A DNA stretch of 64,000 nucleotides from Mesocentrotus franciscanus (lineage: Eukaryota; Echinodermata; Echinoidea; Camarodonta; Strongylocentrotidae), in assembly GCA_037976565.1 (NCBI GenBank), contig CP137672.1, positions 31,969,843-32,033,842 of the forward strand, in the 5' to 3' direction. Positions within the stretch are counted from its first letter, which is position 1; each line of letters begins with the position of its first letter. Of the stretch, positions 13,301 through 24,726 are shown in pieces. A program made the position numbers and the translations under genes. The notes under the pieces were generated by a model. That model was given only the letters and a program-made list of their open reading frames with translations, did not search any database and was not told the DNA's origin.

Positions 13301-14955
13301 CACTATTGAGGAGAAGATCTACCAACGTCAGATCAGCAAGCAGAGTCTTAGTGGAGCTGTGGTGGATGCTAAGGGTCAAGGAGGCTCTGTCAAGTTCTCT
13401 CTAGAAGATCTCAGAGTAAGGAAGACTGCTGGTTTCTTTTACCCCTTAGAACAGTAAATTGCCATTTGGTCCAATGTGAGTTATTCCAAACCTTTAGCTG
13501 TCTAATTGGAATTGAAGCCAATTGCTTCACGGTAAATAACCTACACTAGACAAATTCTTAAGTTCAACCCTGGACCTTACACTTTACCTAACCCTAAACC
13601 TAGTCTAAAACCTACAGCAACCCTAACCTTAATCGTTTTCATGTATCTGTGATGCATAAACCCCAAGCAAATGGTGTTGAAGCATGGATCAGATCATCAT
13701 CAGATCATCTTCTCCCTATTTGTGTACTCTCTATGTCATCTGATGGTGATTTCTTCTGTCTTTCACTTTGTTTTCTAGTCAGTGTGTCCATTTACTGTTC
13801 GGGTGTTTTTATCTATTTGTTCGGAATTCCAGTTTGACGAAAGCAAATATCATCTACATTTATCATCCACCTGGTGTAATATCTGTTTAATTTAATTTTC
13901 ATGTTGACCCACGTACAGGACCTGTTTACATTACATGAAGGCAGTTCCTGCATCACACATGACATGCTGGCCTGTGACTGTACAGATACGAATGGACCTA
14001 CCTCTAATGTGAAATCAACTGAAGATGTACAGAAAGACCAACATAGACCATGTCAACTTGGAAAGCTACAGCCGGTTGTCTCGAAGGTAGAGTCTGGTGA
14101 TATAATACCTTATTGCAGTCATGGGATGAATGCATGAATGAGTAAGAGTGGTATGGAGAAATTACATAGTGACAGCAGCAGTAGCATTATCAGCATCAAT
14201 ATCATCATCGTTATAATCACTTCCATCATCTTTATCGCCATCATCTTCATCATCTTCATCTTCACCACCATTCTTATATTCTGCTTCATCATCATCATCT
14301 GCCTTATCATGCCTTTATTATCATGATCTTTATTATCATGATCTTTACCTTTATTATGATCTGTAAGCATAATATTGAATTTAAGCATTTGTTTTTTTGA
14401 TGTTGTCTTTCAGAAAAACTTGTCAATGGGTGACTTGAATGAATGGCAACACTACCCCACACCCCTTCCTGAAGATTTCCAGGTAACACCCTGCTGTAAT
14501 TGCAATAGATTTATTGAATGTCACATTGTTGTGTACCTTGTGTGTACAATAATTTGATTAAATTTAAAAAGGATTAAATGTCTAATAACTGCAATTATTA
14601 ATTTGTGATTCATACAATTTTCTTGACATATTTTTCGATTGAGAAGTCTGTGTTTCCAAGCAGTTTGTAACATGTTTGAAATGGTAATCTTATTATCCTT
14701 GAATCAGTTTGACATTCAGTCATTTTCCTCAGTTTGTTAGTGCATAATCAATTCTTATGAAGGTGTATACATGTATACATATATTGGTATGTCTTTAATA
14801 ATTGAAGTTGTTTCAAAACAAAGCTGATCGAGATTTGTAATTAGTAACTTTTCTTGTTTTTCTTTCTGTGTTTTTAGGATGAATACCTACTGGAAGCCAA
14901 AGATAGGATCACATTCGTCTTCCAAAATGAGACCAACATGGTCCCAGTATCATAG
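1344..14955 (+). CDS. RAD54B: RAD54B, DNA repair and recombination Snf2-type ATPase (5'-partial, 19 exons)
   Basis: Snf2/Rad54-family dsDNA translocase; family members act with RAD51 in homologous recombination in the nucleus. Exons: 1344-1532, 2104-2345, 2902-2949, 3472-3553, 3971-4051, 5398-5547, 6053-6109, 7646-7700, 8810-8916, 9097-9169, 9660-9922, 10625-10792, 11274-11400, 12095-12201, 12807-12872, 13299-13415, 13919-14086, 14414-14482, 14878-14955. All junctions are AG/GT and in phase, giving 748 residues to TAG. Helicase motifs in order: I DEMGLGKT (about residue 145), II DEGH (in [12 protein letters not shown], about 250), [13 protein letters not shown] (about 280), [10 protein letters not shown] (about 500), [12 protein letters not shown] (about 555), [10 protein letters not shown] (about 587). 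The first exon ([14 protein letters not shown]) and the C-terminal [15 protein letters not shown] match RAD54B rather than RAD54L. Roughly the first 170-200 family residues are missing, presumably left of the window. The catalytic part shows no lesion. Confidence 0.95.
1995..2074. repeat. short palindromic MITE-like element (family P1)
   Basis: Imperfect hairpin: the left arm (GGCAAGAAGAGCATTAAATC) is mirrored by the right arm (GTTAATGCTCTTCTGGCTC). It ends about 30 bases before the exon at 2104. Related hairpins with the same GAGCC(A)GAAGGGCAT core occur at 8566-8646 and 18894-18986. Confidence 0.7.
6336..7520. mobile_element. about 1.2-kb inverted-repeat element in a RAD54B intron
   Basis: The left end is TTAGGTGGTCTGTTG and the right end is AACAGACCACCTAA, an inverted pair. 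A further forward copy (TAGGTGGTCTGTT) at about 7491 makes the right end a tight hairpin with 7507-7520. No coding potential was seen inside. It is probably a non-autonomous DNA transposon. No target duplication could be fixed. It lies between the exons ending at 6109 and starting at 7646. Confidence 0.6.
8566..8646. repeat. short palindromic MITE-like element (family P1)
   Basis: The left arm CTGTTTAGAGCCGGAAGGGC is mirrored by GCTCTTGTGGCTCTCAACAG. Same family as 1995-2074 and 18894-18986. Intronic in RAD54B. Confidence 0.7.
9439..9532. repeat. inverted repeat, 15-bp perfect arms
   Basis: CGTCATAAGTACAAG at 9439-9453 is exactly inverted at 9518-9532, with a 64-base spacer. Intronic in RAD54B. 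A small MITE remnant is possible; no target duplication was seen. Confidence 0.5.
11745..12045 (+). mobile_element. degenerate SINE body in a RAD54B intron
   Basis: It shows the body of the window's main SINE family: a tRNA B-box-like GGGTTTGATACC, CATCTACATTGC, then TCCACCCAGG, then GGCTGGTATGCTCCCTAGGG, and a GGGTAGTATCCCTGAAAGC tail, ending near ATTAATATTAATG. It is more diverged than the copies at 20832 and 40788. It lies just before the exon at 12095. Confidence 0.6.
12980..13260 (+). repeat. minisatellite, about 20-bp degenerate unit
   Basis: About a dozen tandem variants of a CAGAACATAAGGGTGT-like unit (TCAGAACACAAGGGTGTCGG, TCGGAACATAAGGGTGTCAG). It lies in the RAD54B intron between the exons at 12807 and 13299. 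Confidence 0.8.
14158..14345 (+). repeat. (ATC)n low-complexity tract
   Basis: ATC/TTC trinucleotide-rich run in the RAD54B intron before the exon at 14414. Open frames across it are compositional, not genes. Confidence 0.85.
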
Positions 14956-17560
14956 TTATGCTTGTAACTTAAAAGAGGTGTCATAGTCAAGTAACTTTAT
15001 TTTCTTGACTGGAGATCTGAACGTTCTTGGCTTTGTGCTACACACAGCATCAACATCCAGTGACAGGACTTTTAATATCTAAATTCATCATCCTTTAACG
15101 ATTCTAGTGCCAGAAAGAAGTCACCTTGCTTGGCTTTGTTTCTGCAGTGGTCTACTCTAGCAGTTTCTCTTTCATTTTTGTAACTTGTGAATTAATTTAT
15201 GATGATGGCTGCTTTATTATATCACTGATATCTGCTTCAATGGTCCCCGTATCATAGACCAGGATCTTGGACTAAAGTCATATATATCTGATATCTGCTT
15301 TTCCTGCATACTCATGTAGGTGCCCCACATGAAAATAAAATGAATTATCGTTTGCCCAAAATGCTTTACACTTCATTTTCAAACACCACATCATTTTTTG
15401 CAATAGTCTGTACTATCCTACCTTGATGAAAGGAAGCAAATGTCACATGGAATTTTGAATTTTTAGAAGGAAAATACCTTTAAAAAAAAAACAGAGTTGA
15501 AATACATGTATTTACTCAAAAATACTGGTCTACAATTTACATTGTAGAAGTACAATACTTTTTGAAATGCATGTATATAACTATTTTTATAGAGAAAAAA
15601 AATGTGAATTATTAGTTACCTTTGGTCACATCAAAGCAATATTTCACTGAGTAGTTCGGAGCTCCAAAGATAGTATAAATGAAAGTGTACTTTTATGAAA
15701 ATGTATTATTATTCATGTAAACATTAATAAATACAAATGCCCATTATTTTCTTGTCAAATGTGTTTATCATGAAGTTCTTATAAAGCCTTCAAAACCGTT
15801 AGGAGCCTGATGGATGTTGCAACTAATGATCATGAAAAGTTTTTTGATGTGATATTTTAATGGTACTTTTCCATGTACTCATACTTTATTCAACCGTCCA
15901 ATTGTTTCCAAGTCATGGCTTCTATCTTTCTTTTCACATTTCTGCTATTACTCTTTACCCAACTGTCATTCCCTCCCTCCCTCCATATTTCTTTATTTCT
16001 CTCTCCCACCATCCCACTATTTCTATCTCTATCTCTATCTCCCTCTCTCTCTCTCTCTCCCTCGATCTCTCCCTCCCTTCCTCTCTCCCTCCCTATCTCT
16101 TTCTCTCTCTCCCACCATCCCACTATTTCTCTATCTCCCTACCTCTCTCTCTAGCTGCCTGAATTTTTGTCACCCTTTCCTTCCTTTAATTTCCCTCTCT
16201 CTCTCTCTCTCTTTTCACTTTTGCCAGCACACATACAATAATGACAACACACTTTTTTTAAGAAAATTGATTTAATATAAACCAATGTAACAACATTAAA
16301 TTAATTCTATCTTTTTTTTTTGTTCAAATGCAGACAAGTGTGATTTTTTAAACTACATATATGAAATGATTCAACAACAAAGATTTCTTTGGCTCTTCTC
16401 CATCTCTCTCAGATTCCAAATGATGGTTTTTAAAATCCATTGATTCAAATTACTGCTTGAATTATTAAAGATAATACAAAGTTTTGGTATGGGGTCATGA
16501 ATTTGGAAGCATATACGATCCAACAATATTCAATGATCGTTGTCGCGATTGAAATCGAGTCTAAGTGATGAAATTGTGAATAATAAACTCTTTATGTTGA
16601 TATTACTTTAGGTTCAGAACAATGTTTCTTGACTAAAATCGACCGATTTCTATTCCCCTTTGGAAATTATATATCAGAACTGCATATTCCGAGATTTTCA
16701 TGGTCGCAGTTACCATTGTATGGCCTTAGACGCTATTTGAAATTTATCTGGAGCACCGATAAATTTGATATTTTAATTTTCTCGAAATCATTTGCGTTTT
16801 AGCGCCCAATTTTTTCAAAGTTGCTTATTTTAACACTAGGTTTCACAATGGTAATGCAAATTTTATTGAAATCCTGTTGAAATATTACCAAAACTTTGTA
16901 TTACCTCTAACATTGAACTTATTTACATCCTCAAACTGAACAGAGGTAGATGCATTCCTTTGTAAACAGTAAACTTTCTAGACAAAGTGATTCCTAAGAA
17001 ATGACTGAAACATGATTCAAAACAAGTACTGAGACTATCAAGTAACAAAGAAAGACCTGTGCTGATGATAATGGTTGGTGCAGTTAAAACCAGGGTTGTA
17101 TATTATTCCAAGTCTCTTCAGAAGAACATAGGGACATTATATCATTATGCAAAATGCAAAATATGTGGCATATGCATGTACATTTGGAACAGCATATCAT
17201 CATCATCAACACTAACTTTTGTTTTTAAGTGGCCCAAACATTGTGGAGCGTTGTGTGTGCAGCGCTTTGTAACCGCAAGGAAAAGGCGCTATATCAAATA
17301 TCTTTTGGATTGGATTGGATCAACAGAAGGTGTGTTAACTCAGTTGCCCCTCTCTTGCCGAAGGCTTAAACCCTAATGGAACACTAGTAAGAACAGTAAC
17401 TCTAGCGTAAGCACCGACACTGTGCAATTTCCTGTGGAAGATTGAATTCTCTCAAAGTCCCTGACTTTTCCTAGACTGGCTAAAAGAGTACTCATTCCAA
17501 AGTTTCCCTGATTTCCAGGATACCTAGGAACCTTTTGATCTTGTGGGATGGGCTTTTCAT
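14956..17560. other. convergent intergenic region, RAD54B 3' UTR and SETD6 3' flank
   Basis: No coding exon is supported. It holds the probable RAD54B 3' UTR, a CT-rich microsatellite at about 15970-16215 (CCCTCTCTCT runs), and AT-rich unique sequence. At about 17205-17325 there is a SINE-like 3' end (GCAGCGCTTTGTAACCGCAA, GGCGCTATATCAAATA, GGATTGGATTGGAT). Confidence 0.7.
15334..15339 (+). terminator. candidate polyadenylation signal for RAD54B
   Basis: AATAAA about 380 bases after the RAD54B stop codon. Another lies near 15727. The true cleavage site cannot be read from sequence alone. Confidence 0.4.
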
Positions 17561-18429
17561 TCACCAGGTGATCCTACAGAAATCAACCAGTCTTTCCAAG
17601 ATCTTTCTCTGTCCCATCCTAACAAAAAGTGAATAACGTGCCCTGGGACTCAGTTTGGCTAGTTCCTCTGGTGCTGATGATTCTGCGTCGGTATCCTTCG
17701 GATGAAGATCATTGAAGTGTTTCAAGGTGCGGTTTGCGGCACCTGTTAATAATCTCCTCCATGACTCAGGCAAATTACAAAGTTCACCTGCAAGTAAAAC
17801 ATATAGAGAAAATGTTACTGACCTAGAGAAAAATCTGAGAAGAGATCTGGGTTGAGTAACACCCTCGGTTTGCCTTGAAGATCATCCATTTTTTTCATAA
17901 AATTTTTGAAAATGTGGCATTTTGCAGTTCACCTGACAGAGTATGGTAAAGAGAAAATTGTTACTGATAGTGATACAGAAAACCCTGAGAAAAAGTCAGG
18001 GGAAAAGCTGTACATTTTCAAGGGCCAACATTCCCAGTTAGTTCTCTAGCAGTGCAAAAAAACAAATAATATAATTATCTGTTTTACCAGTCACAAGTAT
18101 CAAAAATATTACAACCCATGACAAATGCATTTCAATGAACATGGAACCAATTCTGCAAGTTGAACTTCAGCATGGCCAAACATCTGAAATAGGACTATCC
18201 GGGAATGAAAGGTCATGAGCACATAAAGTGAAAGGGTCTTTTTATCATTCAAAACATAACCTACACGTAGCTCTACATTGACAACACAGTGGTCATTGTT
18301 TTTGGAGAAACCCAGGAAAAGTTTTTACCATTTGTGAAGGATTCCTCCTCAGGACTTGGACAATCGTCTGGTCCAAGATTATCATAGGTCTCCTTATCAA
18401 GGGTTATAACCTGTAAAAGATGTGTGTGT

Positions 18430-18690
18430 GAGAGAGAGAGACACAGACAAAAGAACAGAGACAGCAAGAAAGATAGAGGGAGAGAGGAGGAGGTTGAGAG
18501 AGGGACAGACAGAGACAGATAGAGGGACGGAGAGAGGAGGAGGTTGAGAGAGGGACAGACAGAGACAGATAGAGGGAGGGAGAGAGGAGGAGGTTGAGAG
18601 AGGGACAGACAGAGACAGATAGAGGGAGGGAGAGAGGGACAGACGGACAGAGAGAAAGATAGAGGGAGGGGGTAAGGGGTAGAGAGAGAG
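18430..18690 (-). repeat. GA-rich minisatellite, about 60-bp unit
   Basis: Three to four near-identical units (GAGAGGAGGAGGTTGAGAGA then GGGACAGACAGAGACAGATA) just upstream of SETD6 exon 8 in the sense of transcription. The polypyrimidine reads as a run preceding the exon acceptor at 18410. Open frames through it are artefacts. Confidence 0.85.
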
Positions 18691-18893
18691 AATTTCATTT
18701 TAATGGAATATCGATAAAAAGCCATTTATCGCACATTCCTGATTCTTTAGTTCTCAATACATTTCAAAGCAAATCAGCTCCCTATTCTACTCATTCATAT
18801 GGGTCAGATATAAAATGCATTATGGGTGGTAGTTTATCAGCAAACTCACTTGAAAATGACTATCCTTCACTCTGAAAAGGACAATTTTGAGAG

Positions 18894-18986
18894 TATTATA
18901 TTGTCTATTTGGATCCAGAAGGGCATTGACTCTCTATCAAGGTATATGAGTTTATGCCCTTCTGGCTCCTAACAGACAATATAATA
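18894..18986. repeat. 93-bp palindromic MITE-like element (family P1)
   Basis: Arms of about 39 bases: TATTATATTGTCTATTTGGA and following sequence to GGCATTGACTC are mirrored by GAGTTTATGCCCTTCTGGCT to ACAATATAATA. It is the best-preserved of three related hairpins in the RAD54B and SETD6 introns. Confidence 0.8.
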
Positions 18987-19754
18987 CCCCTAATTGTCCA
19001 GAGTAAAAAAAAAATTCAAGCAAGAGCCAGTATTATCATAATAACAAGTACACAGAAACGGAAATACATATATTTTGGGATTGTGTTTAACTTTAATACT
19101 AGTGATTTAAGTAATAAAAGTAGAATTAATTTGGATTTTAGCCTTTTCAGGTCAAGTTTAGACAAAGAGTACATGTACTTCAGAGAGTTGTTGAGACTCA
19201 CCTTCAGTGCTAAAAATATTTCGTCCTCTGCCAAAACTCCATCCGTACCAATCACAAACCCTCCATCGTCTGACACTGCCTCTAATTCTTTCAAGAACTT
19301 CCATCTCTCATCCAGAGTAGCGCTGAACGCTCCGTGTGTTTGTGCTTCTTCTAGCAGATATCGGTGTGGAATATCCACCTATGTTGCATGAGGAAAAGAA
19401 ATAAGATGTAGAAATAAAGAAGCAATCTTTTGTATGTTTTATTTATAATTCTTTTCAAGAGGTGGTTGAGTTCTGGTAAAAGGGAAAATTAATTTGCTAG
19501 TTTTCCCCATATGGATATATAGTAGCAATGTAAACAAAAAATATTACAACTGAAAAAATCAGTTGAAGACTTTGAACCAAATATGATGTCATGAAAAAAT
19601 GATGTAGCACTAAAAAAAGTAAAGAGAAAATCTTTGGGAGACTTACTGTATCATAGATGTTCTCCGGGTACTCCTCGGCAAAGCCATACATGTGAAGAAG
19701 CTGCCAATTTGCTATTTCTCCATAGGTGTTGAAAACTTCACTTCCCTATTGCAT

Positions 19755-19832
19755 GGAGAGAGAGAGAGAGAATGAGAGAGAGTGGGAAAGAAAGGGAACG
19801 AGTGGGAAAGAGAGAGAGATAGAGAGTGGTAA

Positions 19833-19865
<33 letters not shown>

Positions 19866-19866
19866 T
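19755..19866. repeat. (GA)n microsatellite
   Basis: GAGAGA-rich run next to SETD6 exon 6, forming part of its upstream polypyrimidine on the minus strand. No gene is supported here apart from the adjacent exon. Confidence 0.9.
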
Positions 19867-20831
19867 ATGAGATTATATGAACAGCAAGTCCTGGCAGTCC
19901 AAACTAATGCATGTAGAAGTAAATTCAACTTTACTTTAAGGAAAAGAAATTTTAGCTAACATGTAATTGACTGTTCCTTATTGTACATAGGCTGAGAAAA
20001 CATATCACGCAAGGTTCTTCAAACTCTCTTACACATTTTATTCATTTTTTTCCTTAACTATTGTAAGCACTGTAGGCACAGAATTTTGGCCATGATGGCC
20101 ACCACTGTATTGAACAGTACATCCATATTAAAATTTGTTATCAAAATATAAAAGATTACACTCACTTCAAAGCTCATTCGCATTACACTTACAAACTTAT
20201 ACATATAAATAAATACCAAAATTTGCACATACATGTAGTTCAATTCATCCTATCAAGATTGCACTGTAGTCATACCAAAAAGAAATGTGCCGAACATGGC
20301 ATTCCCAAATAAAACCAAACCAAACTGAACATAGTTAATGGTCTCATTGGCAGTTCCGTAAAATAAACATTTTATGTTGGTTTGTTTTATGTGGAGCACA
20401 TAATTTTGTACTTTCAAAGTGAAAATAAGAGGCCTATGGACAAGCTATAACATAAACTTCTTTATCATAAGATCAAGATGGCTAGATTAATTATTTTAAA
20501 AACAACAAGTTTCTGATGAGCTCACCTTCTTGATGTCTTCAGTAGCCACCATCCTCAGACTCTCCTTGCCAAACTTGAGTTGGGCATTGTTCTTAGCGAT
20601 GTGATTCAGGGCATCAGCCAGGGGAACCATCATGGGTGGATGAGTTTCTTCATCATCGTCATCACTGTCATCGTCGTCCTCGTCATAGTCGGGCGATTCG
20701 GTGAAGCTGTAGGCCATGATGAATGATACTGTGCGCTTGTAGAGATTGAGATTATGTTTCTCCTCACTGTATTAGGACAACATCCAAATAAAAATCACAT
20801 TTTTTAGGCCAAGGAATATAAAAATCTCAGT

Positions 20832-21121
20832 TTGTCATTAATAATAATAATAATATTCAGCTTTTATATAGCGCTTAATACAAATGTCTCTAAGCGCTTT
20901 ACAGATATACTATTACCCCGGTCATTGAATTTAGTGCTTGCCCGCACACACTGTGTGCACAATCTCCACTCCCTGGGGAGCATTCCAGCCAGGCGTTACT
21001 TGACGCTCTAAAACTGTTTGACCAACAATGAGGGTCGCATCCTACCGGGTACCCATTTAACACCTGGGTGGAGAGTAGCAAGTGCAGGTTAATATCTTGC
21101 CAAAGGATATTAGTCATTCTC
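20832..21121 (-). mobile_element. SINE, minus orientation, head truncated
   Basis: In minus sense: CTTTGGCAAGATATTAACCT, CTCCACCCAGGTG, AAATGGGTACCCGGTAGGA, GTAAAGCGCTTAGAGAC, then TAAGCGCTATATAAAAGC and an ATT-repeat tail. The body matches the SINE at 40788-41048 but lacks the tRNA-like head. Intronic in SETD6. Confidence 0.75.
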
Positions 21122-21454
21122 GTTCATTTCTTTTGGAAAGGTAACCCTGAATTCTAGAAATGATGGAACATATGTGTAAAGTCTCTCACAAACTTGCACT
21201 GCATGTACAAGACAAAAAATAGAAGAACTCTGGCAGTTAAAATACAAATCTTTTACCACAAGTCAAAGTCAGCTTTAACCCAACTTTTTTTATTTTGTTA
21301 TTACTACCTAGCATTAAATCTGTGAAACACAGAGAAGTTTATAACTGAAACTTCATAAGTACAGTGGAATGTTGTTTTGAATATCATAACTTGTTTTTAC
21401 ACTCTAAAACATGGTCACTGGTACCACACAATACCCAGGTGAAATACCTTTCCA

Positions 21455-21735
21455 GGGGGGTGTTTCACAAAGACTAAGATCAACTTCAAGTTGGACTTAA
21501 GTATAACAGGCTGTTCGTGCCATTATTTGCTCTCACCATTATGATCTTTAGATAATATTTTTTCCTTCAATAATGAATTATCAAAAAAATGTCAGTTTTG
21601 TAGATTTTTTACCATGATTTGTACGTCCCGTGAGAGACCAATGCCAGTAAATGATGAGAGAAAACAATGGCACGAACGGCCTGTTATACTTGAGTCCAAC
21701 TTAAAGTCGATCTTAGTCTTTGTGAAACACCCCCC
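21455..21735. mobile_element. 281-bp inverted-repeat MITE
   Basis: Terminal arms of about 80 bases: GGGGGGTGTTTCACAAAGAC to GTTCGTGCCATT at the left is mirrored by AATGGCACGAACGGCCTGTT to TTGTGAAACACCCCCC at the right. No coding capacity. Intronic in SETD6 between exons 5 and 4. The open frames over it are not genes. Confidence 0.85.
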
Positions 21736-22239
21736 AGGTTTTTTAAAGGAAACAATGAATTCCAAGATATTCAATGAGTCGTCTGACCTGTTAAACCCTA
21801 CAAAGCAAACTTACAATCTTTTCTGTACAGAAAATGTATATTCATTCAAGTTCGGGTCTAACTGTAATTAAGAGCATGAACACAAACAGACACTCAGGAC
21901 ACAAGAGATCTTAAATGTTCACACCCCCAAAATTTTGAAATTTTAGCATAAAATTTATGTATACAGACCTTATAAGTTCAGTCTGAGCCCCCTACAAAAA
22001 GAGTTTAACAGTGTGGATAAAAAGCTGCTGTAATTGATCTATCTGATTACCTGAATAAATCTGCATTTTTCTTGATGAACGGCAGAGCTACATCATGGTA
22101 GTCCCGATCAATGTTCCTCAGATCTCTTTGCACTGCTTCAGCAATGCCTGTCCCCCTCAATTCAGGCTGCATGTAATTACTGCTTGTTATTGGTGTGAGA
22201 GAGATTGGAGATAGGGGGGCACAGCCAATAAAGAGGGAA

Positions 22240-22355
22240 GGGAGTGGAGAGTGAAAGAGAGAGTGAAAGAGAGAGAGAGAGAGAGAGAGAGAGCAAAAGA
22301 AGTAGAGAGAGAGCAAAAGAAGGAGGGAGAGAGAGAGAGATAAAGAGGGAAGGAG
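22240..22355. repeat. (GA)n microsatellite
   Basis: GAGAGA-rich interrupted run directly upstream (minus sense) of SETD6 exon 4. Confidence 0.9.
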
Positions 22356-23256
22356 AGAGAGTTACATTTCATTAGGAAGTACATTAACCTTTTAGTCAAT
22401 GAAAAGCCTGGGACTGCCCACAAACTTTGACGCAATGTAACAGCAAAATTAGTAGTTTTGAGCGATTAAATTTCATGTACTCTATCTTCCAATACTTTCC
22501 ATTCAGAATCAGCATTTCAAATTATGTGTTATCGTGGAAGGTTTTCATTGCACCGAAAAAGCAAAAAAGGTTTATTCAGCAGCCTGATCTATTCAATCAA
22601 ATGACTGCATGTGTGCTACTGTGAGCCTCCGTGCATAATAATGCTATTACACAGGCTGAATATTTCGCAACTGAGAATGAATCTGATGATTCTAGGCAGG
22701 GCTCGACACTAACAGGTGCCCAGAATACATGGACACCTGAAATCTAAGTCCAGACCCCCAAAAAAAAAAAAAAAAAAAAAATCAGAATCTTAACATAAAG
22801 TTCTTGCATGCAGACCCTAAATATAAACAATCCAAAACCCCTACAAACAAAAAGTTAGTGTGGAGCATTATTCCTGGGTAGGTTTCCACTATGACTTTGC
22901 AAAGGTAGGCTCTGTGTTTACCTGTCCCAGAACATTGGTTGATCAAGCTCGCTGTAGTCTGGGAAGAGATCAAGGTAGGGCCGCCATCTTGAGCTACGGT
23001 TGGTGTATTCATACATCACAGCTAAGATGAGGGCACCCATCCACTCTCTGTCTCCAAACTATCTTCATCTGGGGACAACAAAAGAATTTGTTTAATATTG
23101 TTCTCTGCAAATAGCATGAGATGATTCCTGAAATCACTGAAAATAAATTTTTATTACTGATTTGAAAGAATATTAATTGGATGTTTATTTAGTTTTATTT
23201 TTTTAATAAATGAAAATTAATTACATTTTTGAACAACTAAAATTGTTTGGGTTTTT

Positions 23257-23856
23257 GTCTCGCCTGCATAGCAAAAGCTAGACATAGGCGCCACTTCTCA
23301 GGTGACGGTGGCTGCGTCAACATCAAAAACTTAACCTAAGGTTAACTTTGTGAATTTTTTATATAATTTTGAAAGTATAAGTTCTTATTCAATGAAACTT
23401 GGATTATAGGGTTATCAAGTATCCCCAATCATGTGAGTAGAATTTCAGGTCACAAAGTTAAGGTCAAAGGTCATTTCAGGTCAACAAACTTAGACTACGG
23501 GTATGTTGTGGCATCATCATCAAAAACTTAACCTGAGGTTAAGTTTTTGAATTTGTTATATAATTTTGAAAGTATAAGTTCTTATTCAATGAAACTTGGA
23601 TTATAGGGTTATCAAGTATCCCCAATCATGTGAGTAGAAGTCAGGTCACAAAGTCATGGTCAAAGGTCATTTCAGGTCAACAAACTTAGACTATGTTGTG
23701 GCATCAACATCAAAAACTTAGTCAATATGCACTTCAAAATGCTGATTTTATTCAGAGGATTTCATTTTTGGGGGCCTGCTAATGAGCAACCCTGCCTATA
23801 AATAATGTCCCAACCTCAATTTTTCATCATATCGAATTGCGTAATGCAGGCGAGAC
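23257..23856. mobile_element. 600-bp MITE with an internal tandem duplication
   Basis: Ends are GTCTCGCCTGCAT (23257-23269) and its exact inverse ATGCAGGCGAGAC (23844-23856). Inside, a segment of about 205 bases (ACTTAACCT, then AGGTTAA, TATAATTTTGAAAGTATAAG, GGGTTATCAAGTATCCCC, GGTCAACAAACTTAGACTA) is present twice in tandem at about 23318-23520 and 23521-23720, nearly identical. It lies in SETD6 intron 2. Confidence 0.8.
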
Positions 23857-24726
23857 CGCCGAGAGCGTTTCCCTTGTTTTTCCTTCAAATGAGTAATACA
23901 AATTGACCTTTTTTTTCTTCAAATTCCTATTCAAGTTGCCATCTGTCCATTAATATATTATACTCAAAATAAAACATTAGAAATCCATATTTATAAATTG
24001 TTAAGTGGTGTGGTACAGGTTGTGATGGTTATTAAAACTTTAAGACCCAGTTTAAATCCCACCTAAGTGCACAAAGTTGTTCCATAGATTTATGGAGTAT
24101 CAGAGGTAAACCTCTTCATCCTATTCAATCAATATGATTTTAAAACTGAATACAAGTACAAAAATTGTCTATGAAATTAAATTTTCATTTCCATTTCACA
24201 ACCAAATCAATTTTATTTAATACATAATCATATAACTTCATTTAGAACTTAGATGGTTGACAGCTGGCGGCTGGCCTTCCATAAATCGGTGGAATTCAAG
24301 AACAATGTCTCCAAACATATACATACCTTCAAGGCGCTGGGCCAGGACTGGACTACAGGTCCCTGGATGGAGTAGGACTGACCTGGGAACTGTGAAGAGG
24401 GTCTCTCCCTTACTGATATCATCAAGGGCTATCATACCACACTGGGCACAGGATCCTGATCGTCTTACTGTTACCTAAAGCAAGGAGCAACAAATCAAAC
24501 ACGCAGTATAAAAAAGTTAAAGCCTAGGGTCTATCTATCTTTACCCCACGGCTACACATAGAACTTTAGCTTACATCTAGCACATGCGCATTACGTTGAT
24601 CCGGTCTCAGCCTTATTTTCCTAAATTGGCGCCTACAAGGCCCCTTCTGATTGGCTATCGCTGGCTGCTATTTGCTCAACATTAATAATAATAATAATAC
24701 TCAGTTCTTTATAGCGCATAACACAT

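Noticed and set aside
15860..16162. Open frames rich in Ser/Leu over a CT microsatellite
   Set aside because: Both strands and several frames are open purely because of the CTCTCT composition; no splice or domain support.
18273..18725. 150-residue minus-strand frame
   Set aside because: Only the last part (18329-18410) is a real SETD6 exon; the rest is a GA minisatellite read in frame.
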